Shown here piece by piece: positions 1 through 9,286 of a stretch of DNA of 64,000 nt. Origin of the DNA: Phascolarctobacterium sp. (lineage in GTDB: Bacteria > Bacillota > Negativicutes > Acidaminococcales > Acidaminococcaceae); assembly GCA_004558595.1 (NCBI GenBank), contig SFCN01000001.1, forward strand, positions 13,040 through 77,039, in the 5' to 3' direction. Numbering within the stretch: the stretch's first letter is position 1; every line of letters starts with the position of its first letter. Position numbers and translations under genes: made by a program. The notes beneath the pieces are model-generated. The model was not told the DNA's origin. It did no database searches and saw nothing but the letters and a program-made list of their open reading frames with translations.

Positions 1-1476
1 GACGAAGGTGGAATAGCCACGACGATTTAACAGCACAATGGCCTGCTCTCCCTCCGCCGCAGTTTTTACCAGAGCCTGTTGCAGCTGTCGAGAAAGGACG
101 CTGTAGTTTTTCGCTTGCAGCTCCTTGCGCATATCCACCAAATGGACCTGAGGCAGCTGGCTGCCGTTGGGCCGCTGAGTTAGACGCAAATGGGTATATT
201 CTCCCTGTAAGGCCTTATAATAAGTAGTGATGTCTGGAGTAGCGCTGCCCAAAACCAGGGGCGCACCTGTGCGCTGACAACGGGCAAGCGCCACTGCGCG
301 GGCATGATAATTGGGCCGTTCCTCCTGCTTATAGCTGGTCTCGTGCTCCTCGTCGATGATGACTAGGCCTAAGTCAGCAAAGGGTGCGAAAACTGCACTG
401 CGTACACCGATGAGCACTTGGGCTTGACGGGTCCGCATGCGGTACCATACGTCGCCCCGCTCGTTTTGGGAAAGCTTAGAGTGAGCCACCGCGATTTGGT
501 CACCGAACCAGGCTTGAAAGCGCTTTACCAATTGCGCTGTCAGCGCAATTTCCGGCACCAACATCAGCACCTGCTTGCCAGCGTCCACAGCGTGGGCCGC
601 AGCACGCAGGTACACCTCGGTCTTGCCGCTACCGGTAATGCCCTGCAGCAGGAATGTATCCTGCTGCTCGCTAGCAACCGGTGTAGCGGCGAGTTCAGCG
701 TCAGCGCTGGGGTGAGCAGCAGCTGCTGCGTTATTTCTATCGATGGCGGCCGTAATCCGTTTAACCGCCACTCGCTGCTCCTCCGTAAGCTGAAAGCTCT
801 CAGCGAGGCCTGTTGGACGAGCGTAGCTGTTGCGCAGCACACGCTTCTCACGCTCCGCCACCAAGTCCTGCTCCAACAGCGCCTTCACCACTGCCCTGCT
901 TACGCCCTTGGTAGCTAGCTCACCTGCACTCAGCCATTCCTGAGCGTCAGCCAACACTGCCAAGGCACCGTGCCGAGCCTTGGCTTTTTTCATCAACACG
1001 CCACTTTCCAAGGCTTCCCGACCTGCATCTGTAATAGCGTAGGCTAGCACCGTCTTTTCCTTAAGGCGCTCGCCATATGTATAATATAAAAGTCTGCCGG
1101 CGCCATCACGCACCGCCTTACGGCGGATGCTGGTCTTCCCCGGCACAAAAAGTCGCATCGCTTCTGCTAGATTACACATATAATAATCCGCTAGCCAATT
1201 GGCTGTAGCCAACATCTCATTATCAAACCAGGGGCTGTCGCCTAAAGCCGCCTCCACATATTTTATTTTCGCCAACAGTGCCCCATCCTGCGGCACTGGG
1301 CAGAGCTCAACCACAAAGCCCTCCACTTTTTGGCCGCTAAAGGGCACCACCACGCGCCAGCCCCTGTCCAAAAAAGCCAGCTTGGCCGGCACTGCATAGG
1401 TAAATTGGCGAAAAAGGCTCTTCACCGGCAAATTTATGGCAACCTGTACTGCGAAAACTGCACCCACTGCGCTCAT
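1..1476 (-). CDS. priA: Primosomal protein N' (PriA helicase), 3' end off window
   Basis: PriA restarts stalled replication forks by loading the replisome as a 3'-5' superfamily 2 DNA helicase. Translation from the ATG at 1476 (begins MSAVGAVFAVQVAINLPVKS) stays open for 492 codons to the window edge, so the C-terminal zinc-binding and helicase part is missing. Visible motifs are Walker A (GITGSGKTEVY, codons near 623-655), the DEEH box (VIIDEEHETSYKQEERPNYH, near 340-370) and motif III (GSATP). The start follows an AGGGGG ribosome site. In many Firmicutes priA lies downstream of coaBC; here coaBC is 21 kb away, so the two are not in one operon. Confidence 0.95.
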   Translation of the reverse strand, partial: MSAVGAVFAVQVAINLPVKSLFRQFTYAVPAKLAFLDRGWRVVVPFSGQKVEGFVVELCPVPQDGALLAKIKYVEAALGDSPWFDNEMLATANWLADYYMCNLAEAMRLFVPGKTSIRRKAVRDGAGRLLYYTYGERLKEKTVLAYAITDAGREALESGVLMKKAKARHGALAVLADAQEWLSAGELATKGVSRAVVKALLEQDLVAEREKRVLRNSYARPTGLAESFQLTEEQRVAVKRITAAIDRNNAAAAAHPSADAELAATPVASEQQDTFLLQGITGSGKTEVYLRAAAHAVDAGKQVLMLVPEIALTAQLVKRFQAWFGDQIAVAHSKLSQNERGDVWYRMRTRQAQVLIGVRSAVFAPFADLGLVIIDEEHETSYKQEERPNYHARAVALARCQRTGAPLVLGSATPDITTYYKALQGEYTHLRLTQRPNGSQLPQVHLVDMRKELQAKNYSVLSRQLQQALVKTAAEGEQAIVLLNRRGYSTFV

Positions 1477-1590
1477 GGCAACCCCCTAAAAAATATTCTA
1501 TAGTAAAGCTCAAGGAAAGCTTATCTGCAAAGCTCAACAAAGCTGCTTCTATTATACCAAATTCTACCCTGCTTAGGAGGAAAACTTTCG

Positions 1591-1630
1591 GAAAAAGAAA
1601 CGCCTCGACACCAACTCAGGCGCGAGGCGT
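1591..1630 (-). terminator. Intrinsic terminator after the NhaC-type antiporter gene
   Basis: Arms ACGCCTCG and CGAGGCGT (1600-1607 and 1623-1630) form a GC-rich hairpin followed on the minus strand by TTCTTTTTCC. It lies 16 bases past the antiporter stop and insulates priA. Confidence 0.8.
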
Positions 1631-1645
1631 AGACAAACTATCTTT

Positions 1646-3025
1646 TTAAACTACCACAAAACCAGCAATGAAGTAAGCGATGGAAGCAAAAACCATGGCA
1701 ATACCAGCATAGGGTAATTGGGTATAAACATGGGCTGTATTGTCAATATCACAGGCCTTGGAGGTGAACACGGTAGCATCCGCATAGAAGCAGGCATGGC
1801 TACACAGGGTAGCGCCGCTGACGATGGCGGCCATTACCAAGAAAGGATTGGCATCCACTGCAAAGCCCAAGGGAATGATAATGGGAGCGCATACTGCTGG
1901 AATACCCCAGTTGGAGCCAGTAATAAAGCCTAAGCAGCCTACAGTCCAGAAAGCCAACATAGGATACATTTGGGCATTCACATAGGGCTCAATAAGGTGA
2001 ATTACGTAACCTGGCATCCCGATGGCGGTCATAGCTCCTTCAATATAAAAGGCCGCTACGATAATGGAAAGTACGGGCACCAAATCGGCAAAGCCTTCAA
2101 TCCAGCAATCACAGAATTTACCCATGGTAATTTTGCCACGGGGCACGTATAACACGATGCAGCACAGCAGCGCCGCGATCAGGCCTACGAACAGGTCACC
2201 TACATACATCTGCACACCGATCATGGTTAGGATAGGAATTACGAAGTCCCAAGCGCTAGCCTTGCGATCGTAATCGTCGGGCTTATCATGCTTGTGGTAC
2301 ATAGCGTTCTCGATAATACCATAGCCCTCTTCGTCGTTCTTAAGCCGGGCATAGGCACGCTTCATGGCGCCAACCTTAGGCACAATGCCAACTATAAACA
2401 AGGGTACGATGGCCAAGGCGAAAATGCCGTAGAAAATATAGGGAATAATTTGCATATATGTGGTAATGGCATCGCCATAGCCCAAGGCCTTGATGCTGTC
2501 CTGCTCGTAAAACACGCCACCGAAGAAAATCGCCCAAGTAGAAAAGGGTATCAAAACGCTGGTAGGCGCGCCAGTGGAGTCCACCACATAGGCTAAGGCC
2601 TCACGGGGAATATTCCTTTGATCCGCCAGCTTTTTGGTACAGCTGGTAACGGTTAGGATATTCATATAGTCATCGATATAAATGATCATGCCCAGAATCC
2701 AAGCGGAAAGCAGGGTCGTGGTCTTGGACTTGCACAGCTTGCCTAAAACATTGGCAATGGCGTTGGTGGCGTTAGATTCGTTGATAACCGCGATCAAGCT
2801 GCCGAAGAGACCGCACACCAAAAGCATCCATACAGATTCCGGATCCGTAAAGACATCAAAAAACTTGGATGTGGCCAGCTCAACGAAATTAGCGCCTGTT
2901 TTCCAGCTGAGCAGACCATAGCCCGTCAGTGCACCTAAAAGCAAAGGCTCCGTTGTTCTTTTTGACCAAACTGCTACAACAACAGTCAAAATAGCTGGAA
3001 ATAAGCAAATTATTCCATATTCCAT
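1646..3025 (-). CDS. Na+/H+ antiporter, NhaC-like family
   Basis: An integral membrane protein of about 459 residues with ten or more hydrophobic segments and typical ion-transporter-superfamily features: an IIYIDDYMN motif, a VVDSTGAPTS motif, and a C-terminal GSNWGIPAVCAP stretch. NhaC-type proteins exchange cytoplasmic Na+ for H+, or sometimes organic anions. I start at the ATG at 3025 (MEYGIICLFP) because GAGGGGG lies eight bases upstream; an ATG at 3079 would add 18 residues but has only a weak site. It stands as a single gene with its own terminator. The transported substrate cannot be read from sequence; an amino acid/H+ exchange role is possible. Confidence 0.8.
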   Translation of the reverse strand: MEYGIICLFPAILTVVVAVWSKRTTEPLLLGALTGYGLLSWKTGANFVELATSKFFDVFTDPESVWMLLVCGLFGSLIAVINESNATNAIANVLGKLCKSKTTTLLSAWILGMIIYIDDYMNILTVTSCTKKLADQRNIPREALAYVVDSTGAPTSVLIPFSTWAIFFGGVFYEQDSIKALGYGDAITTYMQIIPYIFYGIFALAIVPLFIVGIVPKVGAMKRAYARLKNDEEGYGIIENAMYHKHDKPDDYDRKASAWDFVIPILTMIGVQMYVGDLFVGLIAALLCCIVLYVPRGKITMGKFCDCWIEGFADLVPVLSIIVAAFYIEGAMTAIGMPGYVIHLIEPYVNAQMYPMLAFWTVGCLGFITGSNWGIPAVCAPIIIPLGFAVDANPFLVMAAIVSGATLCSHACFYADATVFTSKACDIDNTAHVYTQLPYAGIAMVFASIAYFIAGFVVV

Positions 3026-3159
3026 TGACCAGGCCCCCTCAAGCTTCATCATGCTCTTTTTTGCATTCATTAGAAGCATTTTTCTTTCTTATTCTGTCTC
3101 TACATAAGAGGCAAACTAATTATACTTCTATGCTTCCCATTTGTCTATAGTATTTGGAC

Positions 3160-3197
3160 AAAAAAAGTGTCCACAGTAAAATTTTTTCACTGCGGAC
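3160..3197 (-). terminator. Intrinsic terminator after the SLH porin gene
   Basis: Minus-strand arms GTCCGCAGTGAAA and TTTACTGTGGAC pair with small mismatches and are followed by ACTTTTTTT. The hairpin begins about 20 bases after the porin stop. Confidence 0.85.
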
Positions 3198-3218
3198 GCT
3201 TGTCTGACAAGAACTACA

Positions 3219-4460
3219 TTAGAACAGGAAATAAACCTCGGTTACGAGAACCTTGTCCCTATTGTCACCGATCTTAGAATCAGTATCGAAATAATCAATC
3301 AAGCCATAAATATTCTTGGCAAAGGTATATTTAGCACCGATATTCCAGCCCTCGAAGCCACCATTGAAGAGGAATCTATTAGCAGAAATAGTGGGAATAA
3401 AGAAGGTGTTGGAGGGTTGATTATAATAGTTAGCAACCAAACCAAAGCTACCCGGTTTATTCACATCATGGCCCTTATACTCGATTCGGGCCACATAGCC
3501 ATTGCTGCCTACCCTAGCGTCCTCATCCTTCACGCTGCGCATATATTCGCCGAAGAGGCGCACAGTCGGGGTAATTTTATAACCGATACCTACGTTGAAG
3601 ATATCCTTATCACCCTTGGTAGAGTTATCCCAATCGTACCAGCCGTTCTTTTCAACTGCTACAACAGCAGCATTATTGGTGTTGTAGTAATTTACAAAGA
3701 AATTGCTTCTGTCGTAATTACCTGCCAAGCCAAAAATATTCAAGCGACCACTGCTGGTCAAGGTACTGTGGGGACCAGCGGCCTTAGTAAACATGCTGGT
3801 GAAATTCAGCTTATTGGTGCCATAGGTAAACTTCAGACCTTCTAGATGGGTATCAATAACCATGGGAGAAATATCCTCGCCCCAACGTCCGGCCCGCACG
3901 GTCATGCCGCCCAAGCGACCTTGTACATAGGCACGCTTAAACTGAATTTCTTCTTCGCCGGTGTTATTGCTAAAAATTTGCTCGTTTTGCAGCATCAGAT
4001 TATAGGTCCAGCTATCGTTAATCTTGCCCTCGCCCCAAATACGGGTACGCCCGCCGGATACATCATGCTGATCGCGTTTATCGCCGCTACGATCCCAACG
4101 CTCATAACGGGTACGCAGCTGTCCCCAAAAATGGATATTGTCGCTCTTCTTTTCCAAATTGGCCACACGCACGCCCAGATTATCCAGCTCGTCGGCGAAT
4201 TCTGCGGCTAGCTTATCCACCTTGGCGCCCTTAGCCATGGCTCTTGCCACGATTTGGGCCATTTCATAGCGTGTCATCAGCTTGTCGCCGCCAAAGGTTG
4301 TATCCCCATAGCCTTCCACAACGCCAGCTGCTGCGAGCTTGGCAATACTGTCGTATGCCCAATGTCCAGCCGGAACGTCACTAAAAGGGTTGGCGGCCGC
4401 GTAGGCAGAGGCGGTGATGCCCAGGCTCAGGGCCACTGCTGCAAGTAAAGTTTTCTCCAT
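3219..4460 (-). CDS. Outer-membrane porin with N-terminal SLH domain (OmpM-like)
   Basis: A 413-residue precursor with a signal peptide (residues 1-21, cleavage near ASAYA-AAN), one SLH domain (about 24-80, FSDVPAGHWAYDSIAKLAAAGVVEGY type), a short coiled linker (about 85-105), then a predicted beta-barrel ending in VTEVYFLF, whose terminal Phe is the usual signal for outer-membrane insertion. In Negativicutes, OmpM porins bind the polyamine-modified peptidoglycan through SLH and tether the outer membrane. This architecture is the clearest sign that the organism is a diderm Firmicute. The ribosome site GAGGAGG precedes the ATG. Pore specificity is unknown. Confidence 0.92.
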   Translation of the reverse strand: MEKTLLAAVALSLGITASAYAAANPFSDVPAGHWAYDSIAKLAAAGVVEGYGDTTFGGDKLMTRYEMAQIVARAMAKGAKVDKLAAEFADELDNLGVRVANLEKKSDNIHFWGQLRTRYERWDRSGDKRDQHDVSGGRTRIWGEGKINDSWTYNLMLQNEQIFSNNTGEEEIQFKRAYVQGRLGGMTVRAGRWGEDISPMVIDTHLEGLKFTYGTNKLNFTSMFTKAAGPHSTLTSSGRLNIFGLAGNYDRSNFFVNYYNTNNAAVVAVEKNGWYDWDNSTKGDKDIFNVGIGYKITPTVRLFGEYMRSVKDEDARVGSNGYVARIEYKGHDVNKPGSFGLVANYYNQPSNTFFIPTISANRFLFNGGFEGWNIGAKYTFAKNIYGLIDYFDTDSKIGDNRDKVLVTEVYFLF

Positions 4461-4502
4461 GCTTTCCTCCTCAAATTCATCGATAAAGTAAAATTAAACA
4501 AT

Positions 4503-6368
4503 TTATTCAACCGTAAGATACGGTGAAGGAGCAAGTAAGGGTTTACCTGATGTGACATATTCCTGCCATGCTTCACTCACTCGCTTCTCCCCAGTGGTAA
4601 AGCCCTCGCTTCCCTTTTGCCCATCAAGCTTCTCGGCTAAGACTGTAAAGAAAGTCTTTTTGTCTAAAACGGTAACCCTATAGGTTTTATTCTTATCCAG
4701 GGGCTTGCCATGATACAGCAGCTGCTTAAGAGTGAAAGCATCGTGCCTTCGCCCCTGCTTGACCACATATTCCATACCACTGGTGATGGGTAAGGAATGA
4801 TAGTTCACAGGATTTACCGCGCTATACACATCCACATTGGGCACGCCCTCCACATAAAGCTTCAGCAGGCGCTCCAGCTCAGCCCCGGTCAGCTGCTTCG
4901 TAAAGCTTTCCAAATAATTGGGCATGACCATATAACCAAGCATTTTTTCGGAATAACCGGAATTGAAAATAGGCCCGGTAAAGCTGTGCCCTACAGCCAC
5001 GAGAATATCGCTACCGTAATAGCTGCGTAGGGAATTAGCCATAGCAGATTTGGCTTCGTTACCACCCTGCTTGCTATCCGTAAAGCTATAAGCCTTGTCA
5101 AAGGGCTTCAGCTTTAGCTCCTCCCGTTGCTTAGGCTTCCGCAAATACTCATCCATAATTCTATAGGCCTGCTCAGCTGTTGCCTCTCTCTTAACCATTT
5201 TAGACACAGCCAGCTTGGAGCCTGCGAAAAAGTCCGTGGAAGCAAGGCGCACATAAATCCGATTAGACTCAATAAAGGGGCTGATATTCTCTAGCAGCGG
5301 AGATATCTTGAGCTCGGTATTACGGCTGTAGGAAATAACGTCGTTTCTGGAACCAAGCTTTCTTTGAGCGCCCTCACTCATCATTACGCTCAAAATACGC
5401 ATCATTTTTTGCTTGCGCTGCTCGTTTTGCGCGCTGGACTTATTCAAGGCCACTTGGAAGGCCGGATAGGTTAGCAGCCAATCCTCGCCACCATCCTGAC
5501 CAAAATAGGGAAGCATGACCAGATTCATCCCATAACGCCTAATATGGTCCAAGGCCACATTAGCGGTCATCCGGCTCATGGCCGCCTTGCCCGTAATGAG
5601 TAAAGCATCCATATCCTCATAAAGATAATTATCATCCTGGGGCTCCACATAAGCATCCCTTATAAAGCTTTCCATACGTTGGAAGGCTAAGGGCCACACC
5701 TTTTTATCCAGACCCACCGCCTTTTGCTCGCCAGTGTTTTCATACTGACTTCGCCATAGCTGTCCCTCTCTAGAGGTAAGCTCATGAATATTAAGGCCCT
5801 GCAGAATGGCCAGTGGTGTATAATCATAATGCCAATCGCTGACAAAGGGCTTTATCCCCAAGGCTTTGAATCTAGCACAGGCCTCTTTGAAGCTCTTGTA
5901 AGAATGGGGCAAAGGAATCCCATGCTTAATAAATAAATCCTTATTAGCTACAAAAAGCTCGGCTTCACCGCACAGGGGCAGCCAGCAAATGGTGCCATCG
6001 GGATATTTGTAATTTTCCAAATAACCCGTAAAAATCGTGGCAGCCTCCTCGGTATTCTTTAAATCCACAAGCTGCTCCTTCAGCTCCACTGCGTCGTGCA
6101 AGGAAAAGCGTCGACAGGTAATGATATCCGGCAGACTCCCCTTCTCATTGAGGAATTTATAATAATTCAGGTCATTATTCCCAACAACAAAATGAATATC
6201 CAGATCCGGCAGCTGAGACTGCACATAGGGCGCATATTCACGTAAGAGCTCAATACTCCATAGATATACGGTAATGGGCTTTTCTTGCTTTTGCTCCTTG
6301 TTGCTGCCGCAGGCGCTAACAAAGAAAAGTACCAGCAAGAGCAGGATTAGCATAAGCTTCTTTTTCAT
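4503..6368 (-). CDS. Solute-binding lipoprotein with a 5'-nucleotidase-C-like tail
   Basis: A 621-residue lipoprotein. MKKKLMLILLLLVLFFVSAC carries a lipobox with Cys20, preceded by GAGGTGG; this decides the start at 6368 rather than an upstream one. Residues about 30-430 resemble family 1 extracellular sugar-binding proteins (ITVYLWS, later PYFGQDGGEDWLLTYPAFQVALN). The last 180 residues look like the C-terminal domain of 5'-nucleotidases (LTGAELERLLKLYVEG, ITSGMEYVV, LDKNKTYRVTVLD), without the metallophosphatase half. No ABC permease is nearby. A membrane kinase gene lies directly upstream, so a ligand-sensing partner role like LuxP or TorT is a reasonable inference. The domain fusion is unusual. 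Confidence 0.75.
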   Translation of the reverse strand: MKKKLMLILLLLVLFFVSACGSNKEQKQEKPITVYLWSIELLREYAPYVQSQLPDLDIHFVVGNNDLNYYKFLNEKGSLPDIITCRRFSLHDAVELKEQLVDLKNTEEAATIFTGYLENYKYPDGTICWLPLCGEAELFVANKDLFIKHGIPLPHSYKSFKEACARFKALGIKPFVSDWHYDYTPLAILQGLNIHELTSREGQLWRSQYENTGEQKAVGLDKKVWPLAFQRMESFIRDAYVEPQDDNYLYEDMDALLITGKAAMSRMTANVALDHIRRYGMNLVMLPYFGQDGGEDWLLTYPAFQVALNKSSAQNEQRKQKMMRILSVMMSEGAQRKLGSRNDVISYSRNTELKISPLLENISPFIESNRIYVRLASTDFFAGSKLAVSKMVKREATAEQAYRIMDEYLRKPKQREELKLKPFDKAYSFTDSKQGGNEAKSAMANSLRSYYGSDILVAVGHSFTGPIFNSGYSEKMLGYMVMPNYLESFTKQLTGAELERLLKLYVEGVPNVDVYSAVNPVNYHSLPITSGMEYVVKQGRRHDAFTLKQLLYHGKPLDKNKTYRVTVLDKKTFFTVLAEKLDGQKGSEGFTTGEKRVSEAWQEYVTSGKPLLAPSPYLTVE

Positions 6369-6408
6369 TTCCCCACCTCTATTCTCCACCAAAACACGCT
6401 TTTTAGAA

Positions 6409-8934
6409 TTACTTACCTTTAAACCGTGGCACAAGCTCGGCCACCACCTGCTTCAGCCTCTGCATGTCCACAGGCTTGCTGGTATGAGCGTCCATGCCTG
6501 CATCCAGAGCCTTATGGGCATCCTCCGCAAAAGCGTTGGCCGTCATAGCCACAATGGGTATAGTTTTAGCGCAGGGATGGTCACAAGCACGAATCAATTT
6601 CGTAGCGCCATAGCCATCTAAAACCGGCATCTGCACATCCATAAAGATAATATCGAATTCATCCTTCTTAGAGTCAGCAAAGCGTTCGGCTACCAAAAGT
6701 CCGTTTTCGCGAATCTCTACGGTAGCCCCCTCCTTAAGGAGCAGCAGCTCTAGTATTTCTGCGTTGATAGCATTATCCTCCGCTGCCAAAACCTTTAGTC
6801 CACGCAAGGAAATCTGGGTCTTGACCTCTTCCGGTTTGACCGCTTCCTTCTCCGTAGCCGCTACAGCCAACTCCAGATTAACAGTAAAGGTACTCCCTTT
6901 ACCCTTAGAGCTGATCACGGAAATATTTCCTCCTAAAAGCTCCACAATACTCTTCACAATGGCCATACCAATACCTGTGCCCTGAATATGTTTAGTTTCC
7001 TCAGTATATTCGCGGGAAAAGGGAGCGAAAATCTTCTTTTGAAACTCCTCGCTCATGCCATAGCCATCATCCTGAACCACAAATTGGACATAGCTAAAGC
7101 CCTTTCCATGACCGGGCCTACCCTCCAATAAAAGCCGCACATGACCGCCATTGGGCGTATATTTCACCGCATTGCTCAACAGATTCAGCAGAATCTGATT
7201 AATGCGCATTCTATCGCTGTGAACCATAGCCGGTAGCTGTCCCTTGTATTCCACCTTGAATGCTTGGTTCTTATTGCGGGCCTGAGGTCCGATAATCCCC
7301 TGCAGCTCCTCTCCAAGCTCCTGCAAGGAGAAATCCGTCAGCTTCAGAGCCGTCTCTCCGCTTTCAATTTTGCTCATATCCAAAATATCATTGATTAAGC
7401 TTAAAAGATGCTTACTGGAGTAAGTAATCTTATGAGCGTACTCTAGCACCTTCTCCGGGGTATGGGCGTAATCAGCCAGCAGTCCCGCAAAGCATACAAT
7501 AGCATTCATGGGCGTGCGAATATCATGACTCATATTAGCCAAGAAGTTACTCTTGGCCTTATTAGCACTTTGGGCCAAGCTTAACGCATTGCTCAAGGAC
7601 ACGTTTAAGGCACGCTCCTTAGTTCTATCGGAAAGCACGATAATATATTTGGGTATCTTTTGCACCAGGTCGGTATACACCAGTACATGGAACCACCGTT
7701 TTTCAAGAGTCAAGGGATGAATAAACTCCTTATCCCATTCCATTCGAGGGGTATCAGGGTTTTGGCGAATATGCTTACCAACCTCAAAGTAGGAATCATC
7801 CTCGCCTAAAGAGCTCAACTGAGAACCAATTATTCCCTTCTGTAGCTCCACTCCTATCAACCTGGTTACATTGGGACTGATATAGTCCAAGCACATAGTC
7901 TTACAATCCACCATGAGAAAGGCATCATCCACATTGTCGGATAGTGTTGAGAACAGCTGCTCTTTATACAAGATTTCCTTATCCTTTTGGGATAGGACCA
8001 GCTTATTCCTATAATGCATAAAGACAATATAGGCACCACTGAGCAACAAAGCCAAGAAAACGAAAACAATCATGGTAATGGCCTGCAGCTTGTTCATGCT
8101 GGCGTTGACAACCTTTTCCGGAATTAGTCCCACCAAAACGGAATGAGCATATTCTGCAGGCATATGAATCAAGTAATATTTTTCCCCGTGAATGGGCAGC
8201 GTGATTACACCCTTCCCCCTGCTGATAAGCCGCTGGAGCAAATCCTTTTTCTGCTCCTGGGTAAGCTCGGGCAAGTTATTGAGATAAGCATGAAAATTAT
8301 AAATACCGCTCTTGTTTTTCGCAGTTCTAGCAATGGATACACGTCCAGTGTCATCAATAACGTAGTTATCAGCATCTCCCTCAAAGGCATTGGTGTTCAG
8401 AGTTTTAATCAAATCCTCGTTATCATAGCTTATAGCTATGGCATCATAAACGAAGCCCTGAAATACACCCTTGGGCATGGGAATAGCAAAAACCTTCAGC
8501 TCCTTTTTAGGCACAGCCACGTCCAACACTACGGCTTCCTTTTTATCTACCAAATCATTAATTTTGCGGTGCATATTAAAGAAGCCCTTGCGCCCGTCCA
8601 CAGTGTAAAATTCACCATTGCCAGCTATAAAGTAGAAATCCGTAAAGCCCCATTTAGCCTTTTGCTCATGAACAAAGTCAGTGATAGCGTCCTCATTTTT
8701 CTCTCGCAGCAAATACTGCTTCCATACTGTGAGCAAATTCCACTTGCTCTCCACAATATCCCGCAGGGAGTCACGCACTTGGGTATAGATTTCCGTCAAA
8801 TGACGACTGCTTTCTTCATAGATCATCCGGGAAGCAAAGCGAAAATAAGCCACACAGCCTAAGGCTACAGTGACTATAACTAGCGCTATGATGCTTATGT
8901 TTTTTAGATTTTTCCTCATGATAACATTCACCAT
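6409..8934 (-). CDS. Membrane hybrid sensor histidine kinase/response regulator
   Basis: About 841 residues: a transmembrane helix (about 12-33), an extracytoplasmic Cache-like sensor (about 35-280), a second membrane helix (about 285-308), a PAS-like segment (about 325-440), a HisKA dimerisation domain with the phosphorylated His in NMSHDIRTPMN (near 470), an HATPase with N and G boxes (NLLSNAVKYTPNGG, DDGYGM, GTGIGMAIVKSIVELLGG), and a C-terminal receiver with Asp in FMDVQMPVLDGYG (near 765). No HPt domain is visible, so the phosphate must go to a protein encoded elsewhere or act internally. It ends 40 bases before the lipoprotein start, implying one operon. An ATG at 8919 is an alternative start; neither has a strong ribosome site. 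Confidence 0.85.
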   Translation of the reverse strand: MVNVIMRKNLKNISIIALVIVTVALGCVAYFRFASRMIYEESSRHLTEIYTQVRDSLRDIVESKWNLLTVWKQYLLREKNEDAITDFVHEQKAKWGFTDFYFIAGNGEFYTVDGRKGFFNMHRKINDLVDKKEAVVLDVAVPKKELKVFAIPMPKGVFQGFVYDAIAISYDNEDLIKTLNTNAFEGDADNYVIDDTGRVSIARTAKNKSGIYNFHAYLNNLPELTQEQKKDLLQRLISRGKGVITLPIHGEKYYLIHMPAEYAHSVLVGLIPEKVVNASMNKLQAITMIVFVFLALLLSGAYIVFMHYRNKLVLSQKDKEILYKEQLFSTLSDNVDDAFLMVDCKTMCLDYISPNVTRLIGVELQKGIIGSQLSSLGEDDSYFEVGKHIRQNPDTPRMEWDKEFIHPLTLEKRWFHVLVYTDLVQKIPKYIIVLSDRTKERALNVSLSNALSLAQSANKAKSNFLANMSHDIRTPMNAIVCFAGLLADYAHTPEKVLEYAHKITYSSKHLLSLINDILDMSKIESGETALKLTDFSLQELGEELQGIIGPQARNKNQAFKVEYKGQLPAMVHSDRMRINQILLNLLSNAVKYTPNGGHVRLLLEGRPGHGKGFSYVQFVVQDDGYGMSEEFQKKIFAPFSREYTEETKHIQGTGIGMAIVKSIVELLGGNISVISSKGKGSTFTVNLELAVAATEKEAVKPEEVKTQISLRGLKVLAAEDNAINAEILELLLLKEGATVEIRENGLLVAERFADSKKDEFDIIFMDVQMPVLDGYGATKLIRACDHPCAKTIPIVAMTANAFAEDAHKALDAGMDAHTSKPVDMQRLKQVVAELVPRFKGK

Positions 8935-9181
8935 TCCAGTTTGACAGCTATAGTTTATTTCAAAGCAAGCATAATAAAGTCATAGTATAGTTTTAAAAAA
9001 TTCTTTTAGTATTTAAATATTACTAAAAGCTTATATTGTAAGGCTATGTTCAAAAAACCATTAATTTTGTATAGTATATCTCAAATTCACTAGTATTACT
9101 TGCTAATTTTCTTATATTATTTTTATTGTACCATATATATTTTTCTTGTGCAAGAAAAATCAGAAAGCTCATCTTAACAAA
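8935..9181. other. AT-rich promoter region with a 9-bp inverted repeat
   Basis: This gene-free stretch, about 350 bases together with the terminator beyond it, is very AT-rich. It should hold the promoter of the kinase-lipoprotein operon, but no single box pair stands out. At 9003-9029 lies CTTTTAGTA, nine AT bases, then TACTAAAAG: a perfect inverted repeat that could be an operator. Nothing coding is evident. Confidence 0.4.
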
Positions 9182-9226
9182 GAAAAAAACTCCTGCTTGA
9201 CCAGTAAGAGGACTGCCAAGCAGGAG
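9182..9226 (-). terminator. Intrinsic terminator of the tgt-secDF operon
   Basis: Arms CTCCTGCTTG (9190-9199) and CAAGCAGGAG (9217-9226) pair perfectly, followed on the minus strand by seven T. It lies 60 bases after secF. Confidence 0.9.
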
Positions 9227-9286
9227 CGAAATATTATAATGTTAAAAGAATGACCTTCTTTAAGTTCGTATAGTTATAACACGAGC

